From Gammaproteobacteria bacterium (GTDB lineage: Bacteria > Pseudomonadota > Gammaproteobacteria > Eutrophobiales > Eutrophobiaceae), in contig CANKCB010000007.1 of assembly GCA_947480335.1 (NCBI GenBank), positions 1 to 64,000 of the forward strand: a stretch of 64,000 nucleotides of DNA, given 5' to 3'. The position numbers were made by a program, and so were the translations under genes. The notes beneath the pieces are model-generated. The model made no database searches, had not been told where the DNA came from, and worked only from the letters and a program-made list of their open reading frames with translations. Below, one piece after another: positions 18,528-27,731 of the stretch (positions within the stretch are counted from its first letter, which is position 1; each line of letters begins with the position of its first letter).

Positions 18528-18576
18528 CAGACGCTGGTGGCTTGCCGGAAGGGGGGAGGAAAGCTACCAGCGTCTG
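18528..18576. other. Large hairpin with G-rich loop, possible small RNA or barrier
   Basis: A 16-bp stem with a single G-T wobble: 18528-18543 (CAGACGCTGGTGGCTT) with 18561-18576 (AAGCTACCAGCGTCTG). The 17-base loop ends in GGAGGA (18555-18560), exactly complementary to TCCTCC at 18581-18586 just outside the stem, so an H-type pseudoknot could form. A TAGAAT hexamer sits about seven bases before the stem on the plus strand and a T run follows near 18605, as for a short independent transcript. It also lies between convergent genes, so a simple terminator-like barrier is an alternative. Confidence 0.4.
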
Positions 18577-18610
18577 ATTTGTCCTCCTACTATCCGCTTC
18601 ATCATTTTTT

Positions 18611-19369
18611 CTATTTGTTGGTTGTTGCCTCAAGACGTAATTCAAAACCGATCGTATTTGCCACACGTAACGCACCACCCAAAGCGGTGAATGGGCGTAA
18701 GCCTAGTTGTTGATGTTCAAGATTGAAACGGGCCTCTACCAGCATGCGACCATTGTTGATTGATAATGTTGCAGGCAGATTTAATCCGATTTGCTGGCCC
18801 TTGAAGTACAGGGTGATGGCCATTTGCCGAGGATCAGGATTGTTTCCGTCAATCACAGCTTCAATGCGTATCTCCGGAAATTGCTGCGCATCCAGTACTT
18901 CCGGTCGTAGCATATTGCTACGGGTGCCTTGCTTGTCCTTCTCTGTGGGTATCGATTCGTAACCGGCACCGGCGCGTTGCCGTTCAGCGGGATCATCCAC
19001 CACCAGCGAATCTACCGGAATCTTCAACTGTGCGGTTGATGGTAAGGGTGGAGTATTAAAATGGATTGTGCCACTGATATTATGACTGACGATGACATGG
19101 TTGTGCCCCATTCGTGCCAGCAGTCCTTCGCGCCCAACCAGTATGCGAAACACAGACTTTTCACTATCCACGGTATAGACAGGTATGCCGGATGTTGTGG
19201 ACCCGGTTGAATTTACTTCCTGTGCAATGGCCGTTACCACTGACAGGCACATCAGTGTAAACATTAAGTGCAATAGATGACGGATAAGCTGCGGTATAAG
19301 TGAATTTCTGCGATTGGGGGTAGTTGCTTGCACTGTGGCTGGTAGGCGGGAAACTGGAACAGGGTGCAT
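18611..19369 (-). CDS. YceI-family periplasmic lipid-binding-type protein
   Basis: A 252-residue exported protein. A long N-terminal region ends in a hydrophobic signal core (LLHLMFTLMCLSVVTAIA), with cleavage likely near A-Q. The rest fits the YceI lipocalin-like fold: YTVDSEKSVFRILVGREG, GHNHVI, and the late FNLEHQQLGLRPFTALGGALRV segment. Such proteins bind isoprenoid or fatty lipids in the periplasm. The start is uncertain: Met36 would give a shorter, more typical signal peptide. It is monocistronic between the hairpin and the divergent DUF4159 operon. Confidence 0.75.
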   Translation of the reverse strand: MHPVPVSRLPATVQATTPNRRNSLIPQLIRHLLHLMFTLMCLSVVTAIAQEVNSTGSTTSGIPVYTVDSEKSVFRILVGREGLLARMGHNHVIVSHNISGTIHFNTPPLPSTAQLKIPVDSLVVDDPAERQRAGAGYESIPTEKDKQGTRSNMLRPEVLDAQQFPEIRIEAVIDGNNPDPRQMAITLYFKGQQIGLNLPATLSINNGRMLVEARFNLEHQQLGLRPFTALGGALRVANTIGFELRLEATTNK

Positions 19370-19571
19370 AGTTTTTTCACATTTGATCTGGCCAGGTCCA
19401 GGCCATGTAATTATCCAGACTATATCGATTTACAGGTCAATACAAGTTGTTGAAACTGGGGTTGCATCGATACTGCGTATGACTTCCTACTGCGCTTCTA
19501 TCTGCTATAGTAGGCCAACCGGAAATTCAGGGTTTATACACGTGCTGAACAGACTGTATGCGCAAACTGAC

Positions 19572-20354
19572 ATGAAAGATAATCGCATTTTACCTTTATG
19601 GTTTGTATGCATTTTACTGTTCATGTTGATGCTGAATGTGAATATGAATGCTACAGCCCAGGCACAGACACCCGCACCGGATGCCGAATTCGCCTTTTCC
19701 CGCGCCTACTATACCTCCGGCAATCCGGTTACGGATGGTTATGGTCAAGGACGCACCCAGACCTGGCTAACGGACTGGCCGGAAGCTGAATCACATTTTA
19801 TCGAAGGCCTGAGCAGGTTGACACGGGTCAATACTTCTGCTGAAGGGCGCGTTGTCAGTTTGCTGGAAGATGATTTTTATGATTATCCCTGGATGTATGC
19901 AGTGGAAGTAGGCTACTGGAATCTCAGCGATCTGGAAGCAAAACGGCTGCGTGAATACCTGTTACGCGGTGGTTTCCTGATGGTGGATGATTTTCACGGT
20001 ACGCAGGAATGGGCAGGTTTCATGACGTCGATGCGTAAGATATTTCCCGATCGGCAATTTATCGAGATCGATCCTGATCATGAAGTGATGCATGTATTGT
20101 TTGATTTGAATAACAAGGTGCAAATTCACGGGCTGCAATTTTTCTACAGCGGACGTACCTACGAGAAGGACGGGATTGCCCCACATTGGCGCGGTATTAT
20201 GGATGATGCCGGCAGATTGATGGTAGCCATCAATTTCAATATGGATATCGGTGATGCCTGGGAACATGCGGATACGCCGTACTATCCTGAGCCGATGACG
20301 GCACTGGCCTATCGTTTCGGAACTAACTATGTGATCTATGCGATGACCCATTAA
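19572..20354 (+). CDS. DUF4159 protein, first gene of the MoxR operon
   Basis: A 260-residue exported protein. The signal core spans LWFVCILLFMLMLNV, then follows a DUF4159 domain: AFSRAYYTSG near the start, LREYLLRGGFLMVDDFHGT in the centre and the FYSGRTY and YRFGTNYVIYAMTH segments. DUF4159 resembles a class I glutamine-amidotransferase-like fold and is commonly encoded beside MoxR/DUF58/VWA genes. ATG 19572 is used, because the upstream frame (to 19314) overlaps the divergent yceI gene. It is spaced three bases from the next gene. Function unknown. Confidence 0.8.
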   Translation: MKDNRILPLWFVCILLFMLMLNVNMNATAQAQTPAPDAEFAFSRAYYTSGNPVTDGYGQGRTQTWLTDWPEAESHFIEGLSRLTRVNTSAEGRVVSLLEDDFYDYPWMYAVEVGYWNLSDLEAKRLREYLLRGGFLMVDDFHGTQEWAGFMTSMRKIFPDRQFIEIDPDHEVMHVLFDLNNKVQIHGLQFFYSGRTYEKDGIAPHWRGIMDDAGRLMVAINFNMDIGDAWEHADTPYYPEPMTALAYRFGTNYVIYAMTH

Positions 20355-20357
20355 GTC

Positions 20358-22586
20358 ATGACAGAATTACTGCTTAAATATCCGCAAATGTTGTTTGATC
20401 AGGGACAGCTGGTGCTGGCCAGCGAATGGCCGGCATGGGTTGCGCAGATTTTATTTGTGCTGATGGTGGTATTGATTTCAGCCATGTTGATCTGGAAACG
20501 CAACAGCTTGCGTTACTGGCAGCTCGCCGTTATTGGGTTGTTGCAGTCCGCAATGGTAGCGTTATTACTGCTGATACTCTGGCAGCCATCCATCATGACA
20601 GAACAATTGCGCCAGGGTGATAATGTGGTTGCACTGATGCTGGACACCTCGGCAAGCATGAACTACAGCGAGAGCGGTAGTACGCGTATGCAGCAGGCTC
20701 TGACGGTAATCAATGGCGAGGCTCTCGGAAAAACCGGTCAGCAGTATGCCTTGCAGCGATATGTGTTTGCGAACGAGGCACGGTCAGTAGACAGTTTTGA
20801 GCCTTTGCCAGCACCGACACAACAGACACGACTGGGTGAAGCTGTCAGGCAGGTGCTTTCCATGTCGCGAACTAGGCCATTGGGAGCAGTGGTTTTGTTA
20901 AGTGATGGTGCAGAAAATTCCGGTAGTCTGACCCGAGAGCAACTGGCTGACATCGCCCGTTATGGTGTGCCGGTTCATACAATCGGGATTGGTAACGAAC
21001 GTATACCCGAAGATCTGGAATTACAGGATATCACGCTGCCTGGGCAAGCAATGCCGGGTACCTTGCTGACCGCACGTGTTGCCATCCGGCATGATCAACC
21101 CGGAGTCGCCAGACTCAAAATCTTCGATAGTGGCAAGCTGATTGCTGCCAGTGAAATACAATTGCAACCGGCCACCGATGTAACCAGCGCCTGGGTCGAC
21201 GTACCCGTGACCCAAACTGGTTACCGTGATATGCGTTTTACCCTGGATCCTATTGCAGATGAACAGGTGACGGAAAACAACAGTCTCTCCAGAGTAGTAG
21301 AAGTTCGCGAACAAAAATATCGGGTGCTCTATATAGAGGGTGAGCCACGTTGGGAATACAAGTTTATGCGTCGCGCGCTGGAAAAGGATCCGAGTGTGGA
21401 GCTGGTCAGTCTGTTACGGGTCAGCCAGAATAAATTTTATCGTCAGGGTATTAACAACGAAAATGAACTTGCCGAGGGTTTTCCAACTGACAGAAAAACC
21501 CTGTTTGCTTTTAATGCATTGATTATAGGTAGTATTGAGGCTCCGGTATTTTCAGCTGAGCAACAACAGTTGATATATGATTTTGTCAATGATCGTGGTG
21601 GCAGCCTGTTACTGCTCGCCGGGCCAAACGGACTGGGTAAGGGCGCCTGGGGCAATTCCGGCATTGCTGACTTGTTGCCTGCAACGTTACCTGAAGCCGA
21701 ATCCGGTTTTGTACGGTCAAGGGCCCGTGCGGTTTTGACACAGGCTGGCGCACAGTCACCGATGCTGAAACTGAATCAGGATCCGGTTGAGAATAAACGT
21801 TTGTGGCAGGAATTACCCGAGATTGCAGATTATCAGGCGATAGGTAGTCTGAAACCTGCCGCAACGATCCTGTTGAATGCACAGATCGAACAGAGTGAGC
21901 GGCCTTTACTGGTCACCCAACCCTACGGCAAGGGACAGACCTATATTATGGCCACCGGTGGTACCTGGCGCTGGCAGATGAGTTTGCCTTCAGAGGATCA
22001 GAGACATGAAACCTTCTGGCGGCAGTTGTTGAGGGAAATGGTGATCAATACTCCGGATCGTTTCAGTCTGGTGACTGAAGTCACCGCCGATACCGTCAGG
22101 TTGAATGCCGAGTTGTTGGATGAGAGTTTTAAACCAGAACGCAATCTGAAACTGAGTGCGATTGTATCTGCCCCTGACGGTGGATCCACGACAATCGAAA
22201 TGCATCCGGCCGATGATTTGCCCGGAATGATGACCGCCACATTCGAGGCAGGACAATCAGGTCTGTATGCCATTGAGGCGATTTCCCGACGTAATGATGA
22301 GCCGGTTGAATCGGTAAGGGTAGCCGTACATCATGATAGCGGCAAGGCGGAATATTTTTCATTGCGCAAGAATCAGGCCTTGTTGCAACAACTGGCGGAT
22401 GCGACCGGAGGACGCAACTGGTCGGCAGACCAGCTGGACGAACTGGTTCAAACCATCAGTTACTCACCAGCCGGTATTACTGAAAAGAAAATGTATCCAC
22501 TCTGGGATGCACCACTGCTATTTATAGTACTGATGCTGTTAAAGGCACTCGAATGGTCTTTGCGACGATACTGGAAAACCATATGA
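20358..22586 (+). CDS. Membrane protein with VWA and amidotransferase-like domains
   Basis: A 742-residue protein. Two membrane spans (about 27-46 and 54-76) are followed by a von Willebrand A domain with an intact MIDAS Asp-x-Ser-x-Ser at 96-100 (DTSAS). An extracytoplasmic beta-rich region comes next, then a class I amidotransferase-like segment around 390-430 (ALIIGSIEAPVFS, then GGSLLLLAGPNG) without an obvious catalytic Cys. A final span near the C-terminus (LLFIVLMLLKALEW) anchors it. It overlaps the next gene by ATGA. VWA proteins in MoxR operons are thought to bind metal and protein partners at the membrane. Confidence 0.85.
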   Translation: MTELLLKYPQMLFDQGQLVLASEWPAWVAQILFVLMVVLISAMLIWKRNSLRYWQLAVIGLLQSAMVALLLLILWQPSIMTEQLRQGDNVVALMLDTSASMNYSESGSTRMQQALTVINGEALGKTGQQYALQRYVFANEARSVDSFEPLPAPTQQTRLGEAVRQVLSMSRTRPLGAVVLLSDGAENSGSLTREQLADIARYGVPVHTIGIGNERIPEDLELQDITLPGQAMPGTLLTARVAIRHDQPGVARLKIFDSGKLIAASEIQLQPATDVTSAWVDVPVTQTGYRDMRFTLDPIADEQVTENNSLSRVVEVREQKYRVLYIEGEPRWEYKFMRRALEKDPSVELVSLLRVSQNKFYRQGINNENELAEGFPTDRKTLFAFNALIIGSIEAPVFSAEQQQLIYDFVNDRGGSLLLLAGPNGLGKGAWGNSGIADLLPATLPEAESGFVRSRARAVLTQAGAQSPMLKLNQDPVENKRLWQELPEIADYQAIGSLKPAATILLNAQIEQSERPLLVTQPYGKGQTYIMATGGTWRWQMSLPSEDQRHETFWRQLLREMVINTPDRFSLVTEVTADTVRLNAELLDESFKPERNLKLSAIVSAPDGGSTTIEMHPADDLPGMMTATFEAGQSGLYAIEAISRRNDEPVESVRVAVHHDSGKAEYFSLRKNQALLQQLADATGGRNWSADQLDELVQTISYSPAGITEKKMYPLWDAPLLFIVLMLLKALEWSLRRYWKTI

Positions 22587-23488
22587 ACAGAAATTTCCTC
22601 TTTTGTCTGTTGTTCGTGTTGCCTCTACCAGCAATGGCATTGCTGAATGTCACAGTCATACAGGGACTCGATGGTGAGGCTGAATATGGCAAGCAGTTTT
22701 CCGCACAGGTGAAGACGGTGTTTTCGGCGGTAGAGTCTGTAACAGATAAAAATAATATTGTGGTTTTTAGTGGCAATGATGTCAGCCGGGACAAGCTGCT
22801 CGCACATTTTGATCAACTGGGTAAAACACTGAAACCGGTGGATCAACTACTGGTAATTATGGTTGGTCATGGCAGTTATGACGGTTTTGAATACAAATTC
22901 AATATTCCGGGGCCTGACCTGACGGGTGCTGATCTGGTAAACATGCTGAAGGTACAGACAACCAAACTTCAGGTGATTATCAATACCAGCAGCTCCAGCG
23001 GAGCATTGCTGGATCTGTTAAAAGGCGATGGCAGGACGGTGATTACCGCCACCCGCAACGGTGAGGAACGTCTTGCTACCCGCTTCGGGACATACTTTAC
23101 CAATGCACTGGAAGACAGTGCGGCAGACATCAACAAGAATAATGCGGTGTCCCTGCAGGAAGCCTTTACCTACGCTGAAAGAATGAGCAAGGATTACTTT
23201 GAAAACCAGGGTCAACTCGCTACCGAACATCCGGTGATGTCCGGAGACAAGGCAACGCAATTTGTGCTGGCACGAACCGTAACAGGTGCAACTGATACGT
23301 CTGATCCTGAGCTGGCACAATTGCTCATAAAACGTGAACAACTGGATATCAGCATCGAACAGTTACAATTACGTAAAGATGAATTACCGGCTGATGACTA
23401 CCTGAACCAGTTGCAACAATTGATGATAGATATGTCGCTGGTGCAAGATAGTATCGATCAGAAAGGACAACCCGCCGGTGAAAAATAG
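22583..23488 (+). CDS. Exported caspase-like (C13/C14 clan) protein, catalytic Cys replaced
   Basis: A 301-residue protein with a signal peptide (core 4-18, AMA cleavage). The caspase-haemoglobinase fold is suggested by the VIMVGHGSYDG segment with His96, and by VIINTSSSSGALL at 131-143, which occupies the place of the usual D-x-C-x-SG catalytic motif. Ser residues 136-139 stand where Cys is expected, so classical cysteine protease activity should be lost. Residues 240-295 form a probable coiled coil. The start ATG overlaps the previous stop (ATGA), and its own end overlaps the next gene by 11 bases. A pseudoprotease or binding role within the MoxR complex is inferred. Confidence 0.65.
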   Translation: MNRNFLFCLLFVLPLPAMALLNVTVIQGLDGEAEYGKQFSAQVKTVFSAVESVTDKNNIVVFSGNDVSRDKLLAHFDQLGKTLKPVDQLLVIMVGHGSYDGFEYKFNIPGPDLTGADLVNMLKVQTTKLQVIINTSSSSGALLDLLKGDGRTVITATRNGEERLATRFGTYFTNALEDSAADINKNNAVSLQEAFTYAERMSKDYFENQGQLATEHPVMSGDKATQFVLARTVTGATDTSDPELAQLLIKREQLDISIEQLQLRKDELPADDYLNQLQQLMIDMSLVQDSIDQKGQPAGEK

Positions 23489-25766
23489 TACAGGGTTACT
23501 GATACTGCTAGTTTTGATGCGGCTGGTTTCAATGGTCGAGGCAAGACCGATACATTATGGGGCTATTAACGATCCGGGTTTGCTGGCCTGCGATCAGCTC
23601 GACTGGAATGGCAAAAAACAGCAGGCGGTAGATTGCTATCGTAGTTTGCAACAACAGAAACGGGAGCCAGCCATATTGGCGGAAGTCAGCTGGGCTCTGG
23701 GCGACATCAAGGAGGCCAATACATTGTTTCAGACGGCGGTGAAACTAAACCCCGATGATGCGGCGATCAGGGTGCGTTGGGGTGAATTGTTCATTCAAAC
23801 CTATCAGTATCAGGATGCACTGGATCTGTTCAAAGAGGCGCTGGAGCGGGATCCGGAAAATGCCTATGCCCGTATTGGCTCAGCACGGGCATTGATTGAA
23901 CGCTTTGAGTCTGACGCGGTCAAGTCACTACAGCCTGTACTGGAAAATAACAATGCTCCGGCTGGCGCACGTCTGCAAGCTAGCTTATTACTGGCCCGAT
24001 TGGCGATTGAAGCGACGAGCAGTGATGAAGCCGTCAGTCAGTTACAACAGGCCGAAAGTATTGCCACCCAGGCCGGGTTACCAAAACTCGAAATCTACGC
24101 CCTGTATGCCACTCTGGATTTGTTAAAGGGGAAAAAGGACAGTGAATGGATCAAAAAGGCGCTGGAGATCAATCCGGTCTGGGGCGATCTGTATGCAATT
24201 CCGGGTTATTTTTTCTGGATAGGTCGACGCTATCGTGAGGCAATCGATTTATATTCGGAAGCTGTGCGTATCCAGCCCGACCATTGGCTAGCGCATATGG
24301 AGCTGGGGATTAACCTGTTACGAAATAATGAAGTGACTCGTGCGCGTGAACAGATGCACATTGCTTACCATGGAGATCCGTATAATCCAAAAACGGTCAA
24401 TACGCTGCGATTACTGGATACTTTTGTCGACTTTGATGTGCTGACGAGACCGGAAAAACCGGCAGCGAATCTGTTTCCGAAGATGATATTTCGTCTGCAC
24501 AAGGACGAGAGTCCGGTATTGGTAGACTATGCTGAACAGCTGGCTGGTAAGGGAATTGATGAGTACAGTCAGCGTTATCAGTTCACTCCGAAAGAACCGG
24601 TGGTAATCGAGATTTATCCGAACCACGAGGACTTTGTGGTGCGTACTATTGGCATGCCGGGTGTCGGCATACTGGGCGCCACGTTCGGATATCTGTTTGC
24701 AATGGATTCACCTACAGATCATGCAGACAATGAATACCACTGGGGAACGACTCTCTGGCATGAACTGGCACATGTATTTACTCTGGAGATGACAGATCAT
24801 CTGATCCCACGCTGGTTCAGTGAAGGAATTTCCGTATATGAAGAATGGCGGTCCGGCCCGATAAAGGGGGTGCGAATACCGGTCAACGTTCTGGAGGCGA
24901 TGGTAGAACGCAAGTTTTTACCGATTGCCGAACTGGATGGGGGATTTATCCGCCCAAGCTATGATGAGCAGGTTATCGTCTCTTATATGCAGGCCGGGCT
25001 GGTTTGTGATTTTTTTGATCAAAAATACGGGTTCGGCAAGATTGTGGACATGCTGGCGCAATATAAAAAAGGACTGGATACATCGACAGTAATCGGCGAT
25101 GTGTTTGGATTGTCTGTTACTGATTTTGATAAACAGTTCGCAACTTTTGTGGAACAGCAATACGGTGAACTGCTGGCTCATCTGGACCAGTGGAAAAAGC
25201 TACAGTCAGAAAGTATCAAGGCTTTCGCGGCAGAGGATTGGGACAGTGTTATAGAGAAGTCAGAGCAGGCAATCCGTATATTTCCTGAATATGTCGAATC
25301 GGATAGCCCTTATGTACTGCTGGCTCAGGCCTATGCGGCAAACAAGAATGTAGACAAGGAAATGGATACCTTGCTGGCATTCTGGAAGCGTGGAGGGTAT
25401 GTACCGCCAGCGAGCAAGAAGCTGGCCAATCTATTGTATCAGGCCAACCGCAAGAATGAGGCGCTGGAAGTCATGTACAGTATCAATTACGTTGCGCCGT
25501 TCGATGTGGAATTGCACACAACCCTGGGTGACTGGATGCTCGAAGCGAACAGGGCAGAACAGGCGCTAAGAGAATACCAGGTGGTGCTGGCAATGAAGCC
25601 GCACGATCTGGCCGATGCACATTATCGCGTTGCCCGTGCCAGCCATTTACTGGCACGAGATGATGAGGCACGCCGCCATTTACTGGCGGCACTGGAAATT
25701 GCGCCACATTATCGGCCTGCGCAAAAGCTGTTACTGGAGACGACACAAACCAAGCAACAACAATAA
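23478..25766 (+). CDS. Exported TPR protein with gluzincin (peptidase MA-like) domain
   Basis: A 762-residue protein starting at GTG 23478. Signal peptide (core about 6-20), then tandem TPR repeats over roughly 40-320 (for example AILAEVSWALGDIKEANTLF and ALDLFKEALERDPENAYARI). A zinc metallopeptidase domain follows with H428-E429-L-A-H432 and a downstream glutamate in WFSEG (Glu449), the HExxH plus E pattern of gluzincins. C-terminal TPRs occupy about 570-755. Catalytic residues look intact, unlike its caspase-like neighbour. It overlaps the previous gene by 11 bases and leads directly into MoxR. It would act in the periplasm; substrate unknown. Confidence 0.85.
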   Translation: MKNSTGLLILLVLMRLVSMVEARPIHYGAINDPGLLACDQLDWNGKKQQAVDCYRSLQQQKREPAILAEVSWALGDIKEANTLFQTAVKLNPDDAAIRVRWGELFIQTYQYQDALDLFKEALERDPENAYARIGSARALIERFESDAVKSLQPVLENNNAPAGARLQASLLLARLAIEATSSDEAVSQLQQAESIATQAGLPKLEIYALYATLDLLKGKKDSEWIKKALEINPVWGDLYAIPGYFFWIGRRYREAIDLYSEAVRIQPDHWLAHMELGINLLRNNEVTRAREQMHIAYHGDPYNPKTVNTLRLLDTFVDFDVLTRPEKPAANLFPKMIFRLHKDESPVLVDYAEQLAGKGIDEYSQRYQFTPKEPVVIEIYPNHEDFVVRTIGMPGVGILGATFGYLFAMDSPTDHADNEYHWGTTLWHELAHVFTLEMTDHLIPRWFSEGISVYEEWRSGPIKGVRIPVNVLEAMVERKFLPIAELDGGFIRPSYDEQVIVSYMQAGLVCDFFDQKYGFGKIVDMLAQYKKGLDTSTVIGDVFGLSVTDFDKQFATFVEQQYGELLAHLDQWKKLQSESIKAFAAEDWDSVIEKSEQAIRIFPEYVESDSPYVLLAQAYAANKNVDKEMDTLLAFWKRGGYVPPASKKLANLLYQANRKNEALEVMYSINYVAPFDVELHTTLGDWMLEANRAEQALREYQVVLAMKPHDLADAHYRVARASHLLARDDEARRHLLAALEIAPHYRPAQKLLLETTQTKQQQ

Positions 25767-25786
25767 CAGGGAGGCAGTGAAACCCC

Positions 25787-26812
25787 ATGTCAGATATACA
25801 AGCAAATACAATGGATACCAGCGAAGGCACTGTTCGTCCACTGGTGGATAACTTCAAAGCCTCCATGGAACGTATACGTACTGAAATCAGAAAGGTCATT
25901 GTCGGTCAGGATGAGGTGGTTGAACATCTGCTGATAACCTTGCTGGTAGGTAGTCATTGTTTAATCACCGGAATGCCCGGTACAGCCAAAACCTTACTGG
26001 TGAGAACACTGGCTAATTGTCTGGGGCTGTCATACAAACGTATCCAGTTTACACCCGATCTGATGCCGACCGATGTGACTGGTACCGACATAATAGAGGA
26101 GGACTCAACGACAGGTCACAAAACCTGGACGTTTGTGCCGGGCCCGATTTTTGCCAATGTGTTGCTCGCAGACGAAATCAACCGTACCCCACCTAAAACC
26201 CAGTCAGCCTTGCTGGAAGCGATGCAGGAACGCTCGGTTACTGTACGCGGTAAAAACCATACACTGCCTCCACCGTTTCTGGTGCTGGCGACACAAAATC
26301 CCATTGAGCTGGAAGGAACATACCCCTTGCCGGAAGCCCAGCTGGATCGCTTCCTGTTTAATGTGATACTTGATTATCTGAATGCGGACGATGAATTGGC
26401 CGTGGTCAACCGTTACACCACTCGTGTAGATATGCCGGAAGTGAATGTCTGCACCAGTGCCGAAGAGATCCTGAAATACCAGTGGCTGGTACGCCAGGTT
26501 CCGGTAGCTGAATCGGTCAATCGTTATGCCGTCAATCTGGTCCGCGCTACACGTCCCAGAGAACCGGCTGCACCGGATATCGTCAAGCGTTATGTCAATT
26601 TTGGTGCCAGTGTACGTGCGACCATGTTCCTGACACTGGCAGCGAAGGCGCATGCGCTGTTGCAGGGACGTTATCATGTAACGGAGGCGGATATCGCTGC
26701 GGTTGCCAGACCAGTCTTACGTCATCGCGTGCTGACCAATTATCATGCCGAATCTGACAAGATTACCGTAGACGATGTATTAAAAGGTGTGCTTGATTCC
26801 GTCAGAGCCTGA
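25787..26812 (+). CDS. MoxR-family AAA+ ATPase
   Basis: A 341-residue cytoplasmic AAA+ chaperone. Walker A GMPGTAKT at 62-69, Walker B LLADEINRTPPKTQSALLEAM around 126-146, sensor 1 ATQNPIE, and arginine-finger region EAQLDRF. The C-terminal lid domain is typical of MoxR. These ATPases insert cofactors or remodel VWA-domain partners; the following DUF58 and VWA genes are their standard companions. GGGAGG about 13 bases before ATG 25787 supports the start. It is the fifth gene of the eight-gene run and separated from its neighbours by 20 and 11 bases. Confidence 0.95.
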   Translation: MSDIQANTMDTSEGTVRPLVDNFKASMERIRTEIRKVIVGQDEVVEHLLITLLVGSHCLITGMPGTAKTLLVRTLANCLGLSYKRIQFTPDLMPTDVTGTDIIEEDSTTGHKTWTFVPGPIFANVLLADEINRTPPKTQSALLEAMQERSVTVRGKNHTLPPPFLVLATQNPIELEGTYPLPEAQLDRFLFNVILDYLNADDELAVVNRYTTRVDMPEVNVCTSAEEILKYQWLVRQVPVAESVNRYAVNLVRATRPREPAAPDIVKRYVNFGASVRATMFLTLAAKAHALLQGRYHVTEADIAAVARPVLRHRVLTNYHAESDKITVDDVLKGVLDSVRA

Positions 26813-26823
26813 AACAGAAGACC

Positions 26824-27729
26824 ATGAGCACACCAGAATCACAACCGACAAGATTACTCAGGCCAGAAGTCCTGTCCGGACTGTCAACACTGGATCTGGT
26901 TGCGCGTGTGGTAGTCGAAGGGTTTCTAATTGGCATGCACCGATCCCCGTCATTCGGATTCAGCCAGGAATTTGCAGAATACAGGCAGTATGTCGAGGGA
27001 GATGATCTGCGTTACATAGACTGGAATGTCTATGCGCGTTCAGAACGTACCTATATCAAACGTTTTCTGGGAGAAACCAACAGTCATCTGGTGCTGTTGC
27101 TGGATGCCAGCGCCTCTATGGGGTATGGCACCGCTGCTGTGACTAAATTCCAGTATGGTCAATATCTGGCAGCCTGTCTGGCCTATCTGGCCTCAAGACA
27201 ACATGATGCGATTGGTTGCATTATTTTTGATGAGGAAGTGCGTGATTATCGTCCTCCCACAACACGCAGTGGTAATCTGTTCAGTGTCTTGCATACGATT
27301 GATAACGCGAGGCCAGCACACGGGACCAATCTGGAAAAACCGTTCAGACAGTTTGCTGGCATGACCAGTCATCGGGGTATGGTCGTGGTCATATCTGATT
27401 TTTATTGTGACGCGGAACAAATGATTGAAAATGTGCGTCCGTTGGCGTTCAAGGGGCAGGACATTATTCTGTTCCAGTTGTTGGATCCGGGCGAGATGAA
27501 TTTGCCGTTCGCCGAGGCCACCTTGCTAGAAGATGCAGAAACCGGCAATGCAGTTGAGGTGTCTGGCCAGTTTATACGTGATGGCTACAGCGAAAAGGTG
27601 CAGCAACACATTGAGTCGATTCGTAAGGCAGTCGCAGGTATAGGCGCGGACCATGTACTGGTCAGTACCGATGAACCTCTGGATCAAGCCCTGCGCAATT
27701 ACCTGATGTTCAGGCAAAGGCGGAAATAA
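26824..27729 (+). CDS. DUF58 protein, MoxR partner
   Basis: A 301-residue cytoplasmic protein with the DUF58 signature GDDLRYIDWNVYARS around 59-73, followed by a VWA-like fold in which LLLDASASMGYG near 93-104 supplies a MIDAS-type D-x-S-x-S. There is no membrane segment. DUF58 proteins are coupled to MoxR ATPases in nearly all bacterial operons of this type and probably act as its substrate adaptor. It starts 11 bases after the MoxR stop and ends two bases before the BatA-like gene. Confidence 0.93.
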   Translation: MSTPESQPTRLLRPEVLSGLSTLDLVARVVVEGFLIGMHRSPSFGFSQEFAEYRQYVEGDDLRYIDWNVYARSERTYIKRFLGETNSHLVLLLDASASMGYGTAAVTKFQYGQYLAACLAYLASRQHDAIGCIIFDEEVRDYRPPTTRSGNLFSVLHTIDNARPAHGTNLEKPFRQFAGMTSHRGMVVVISDFYCDAEQMIENVRPLAFKGQDIILFQLLDPGEMNLPFAEATLLEDAETGNAVEVSGQFIRDGYSEKVQQHIESIRKAVAGIGADHVLVSTDEPLDQALRNYLMFRQRRK

Positions 27730-27731
27730 AT

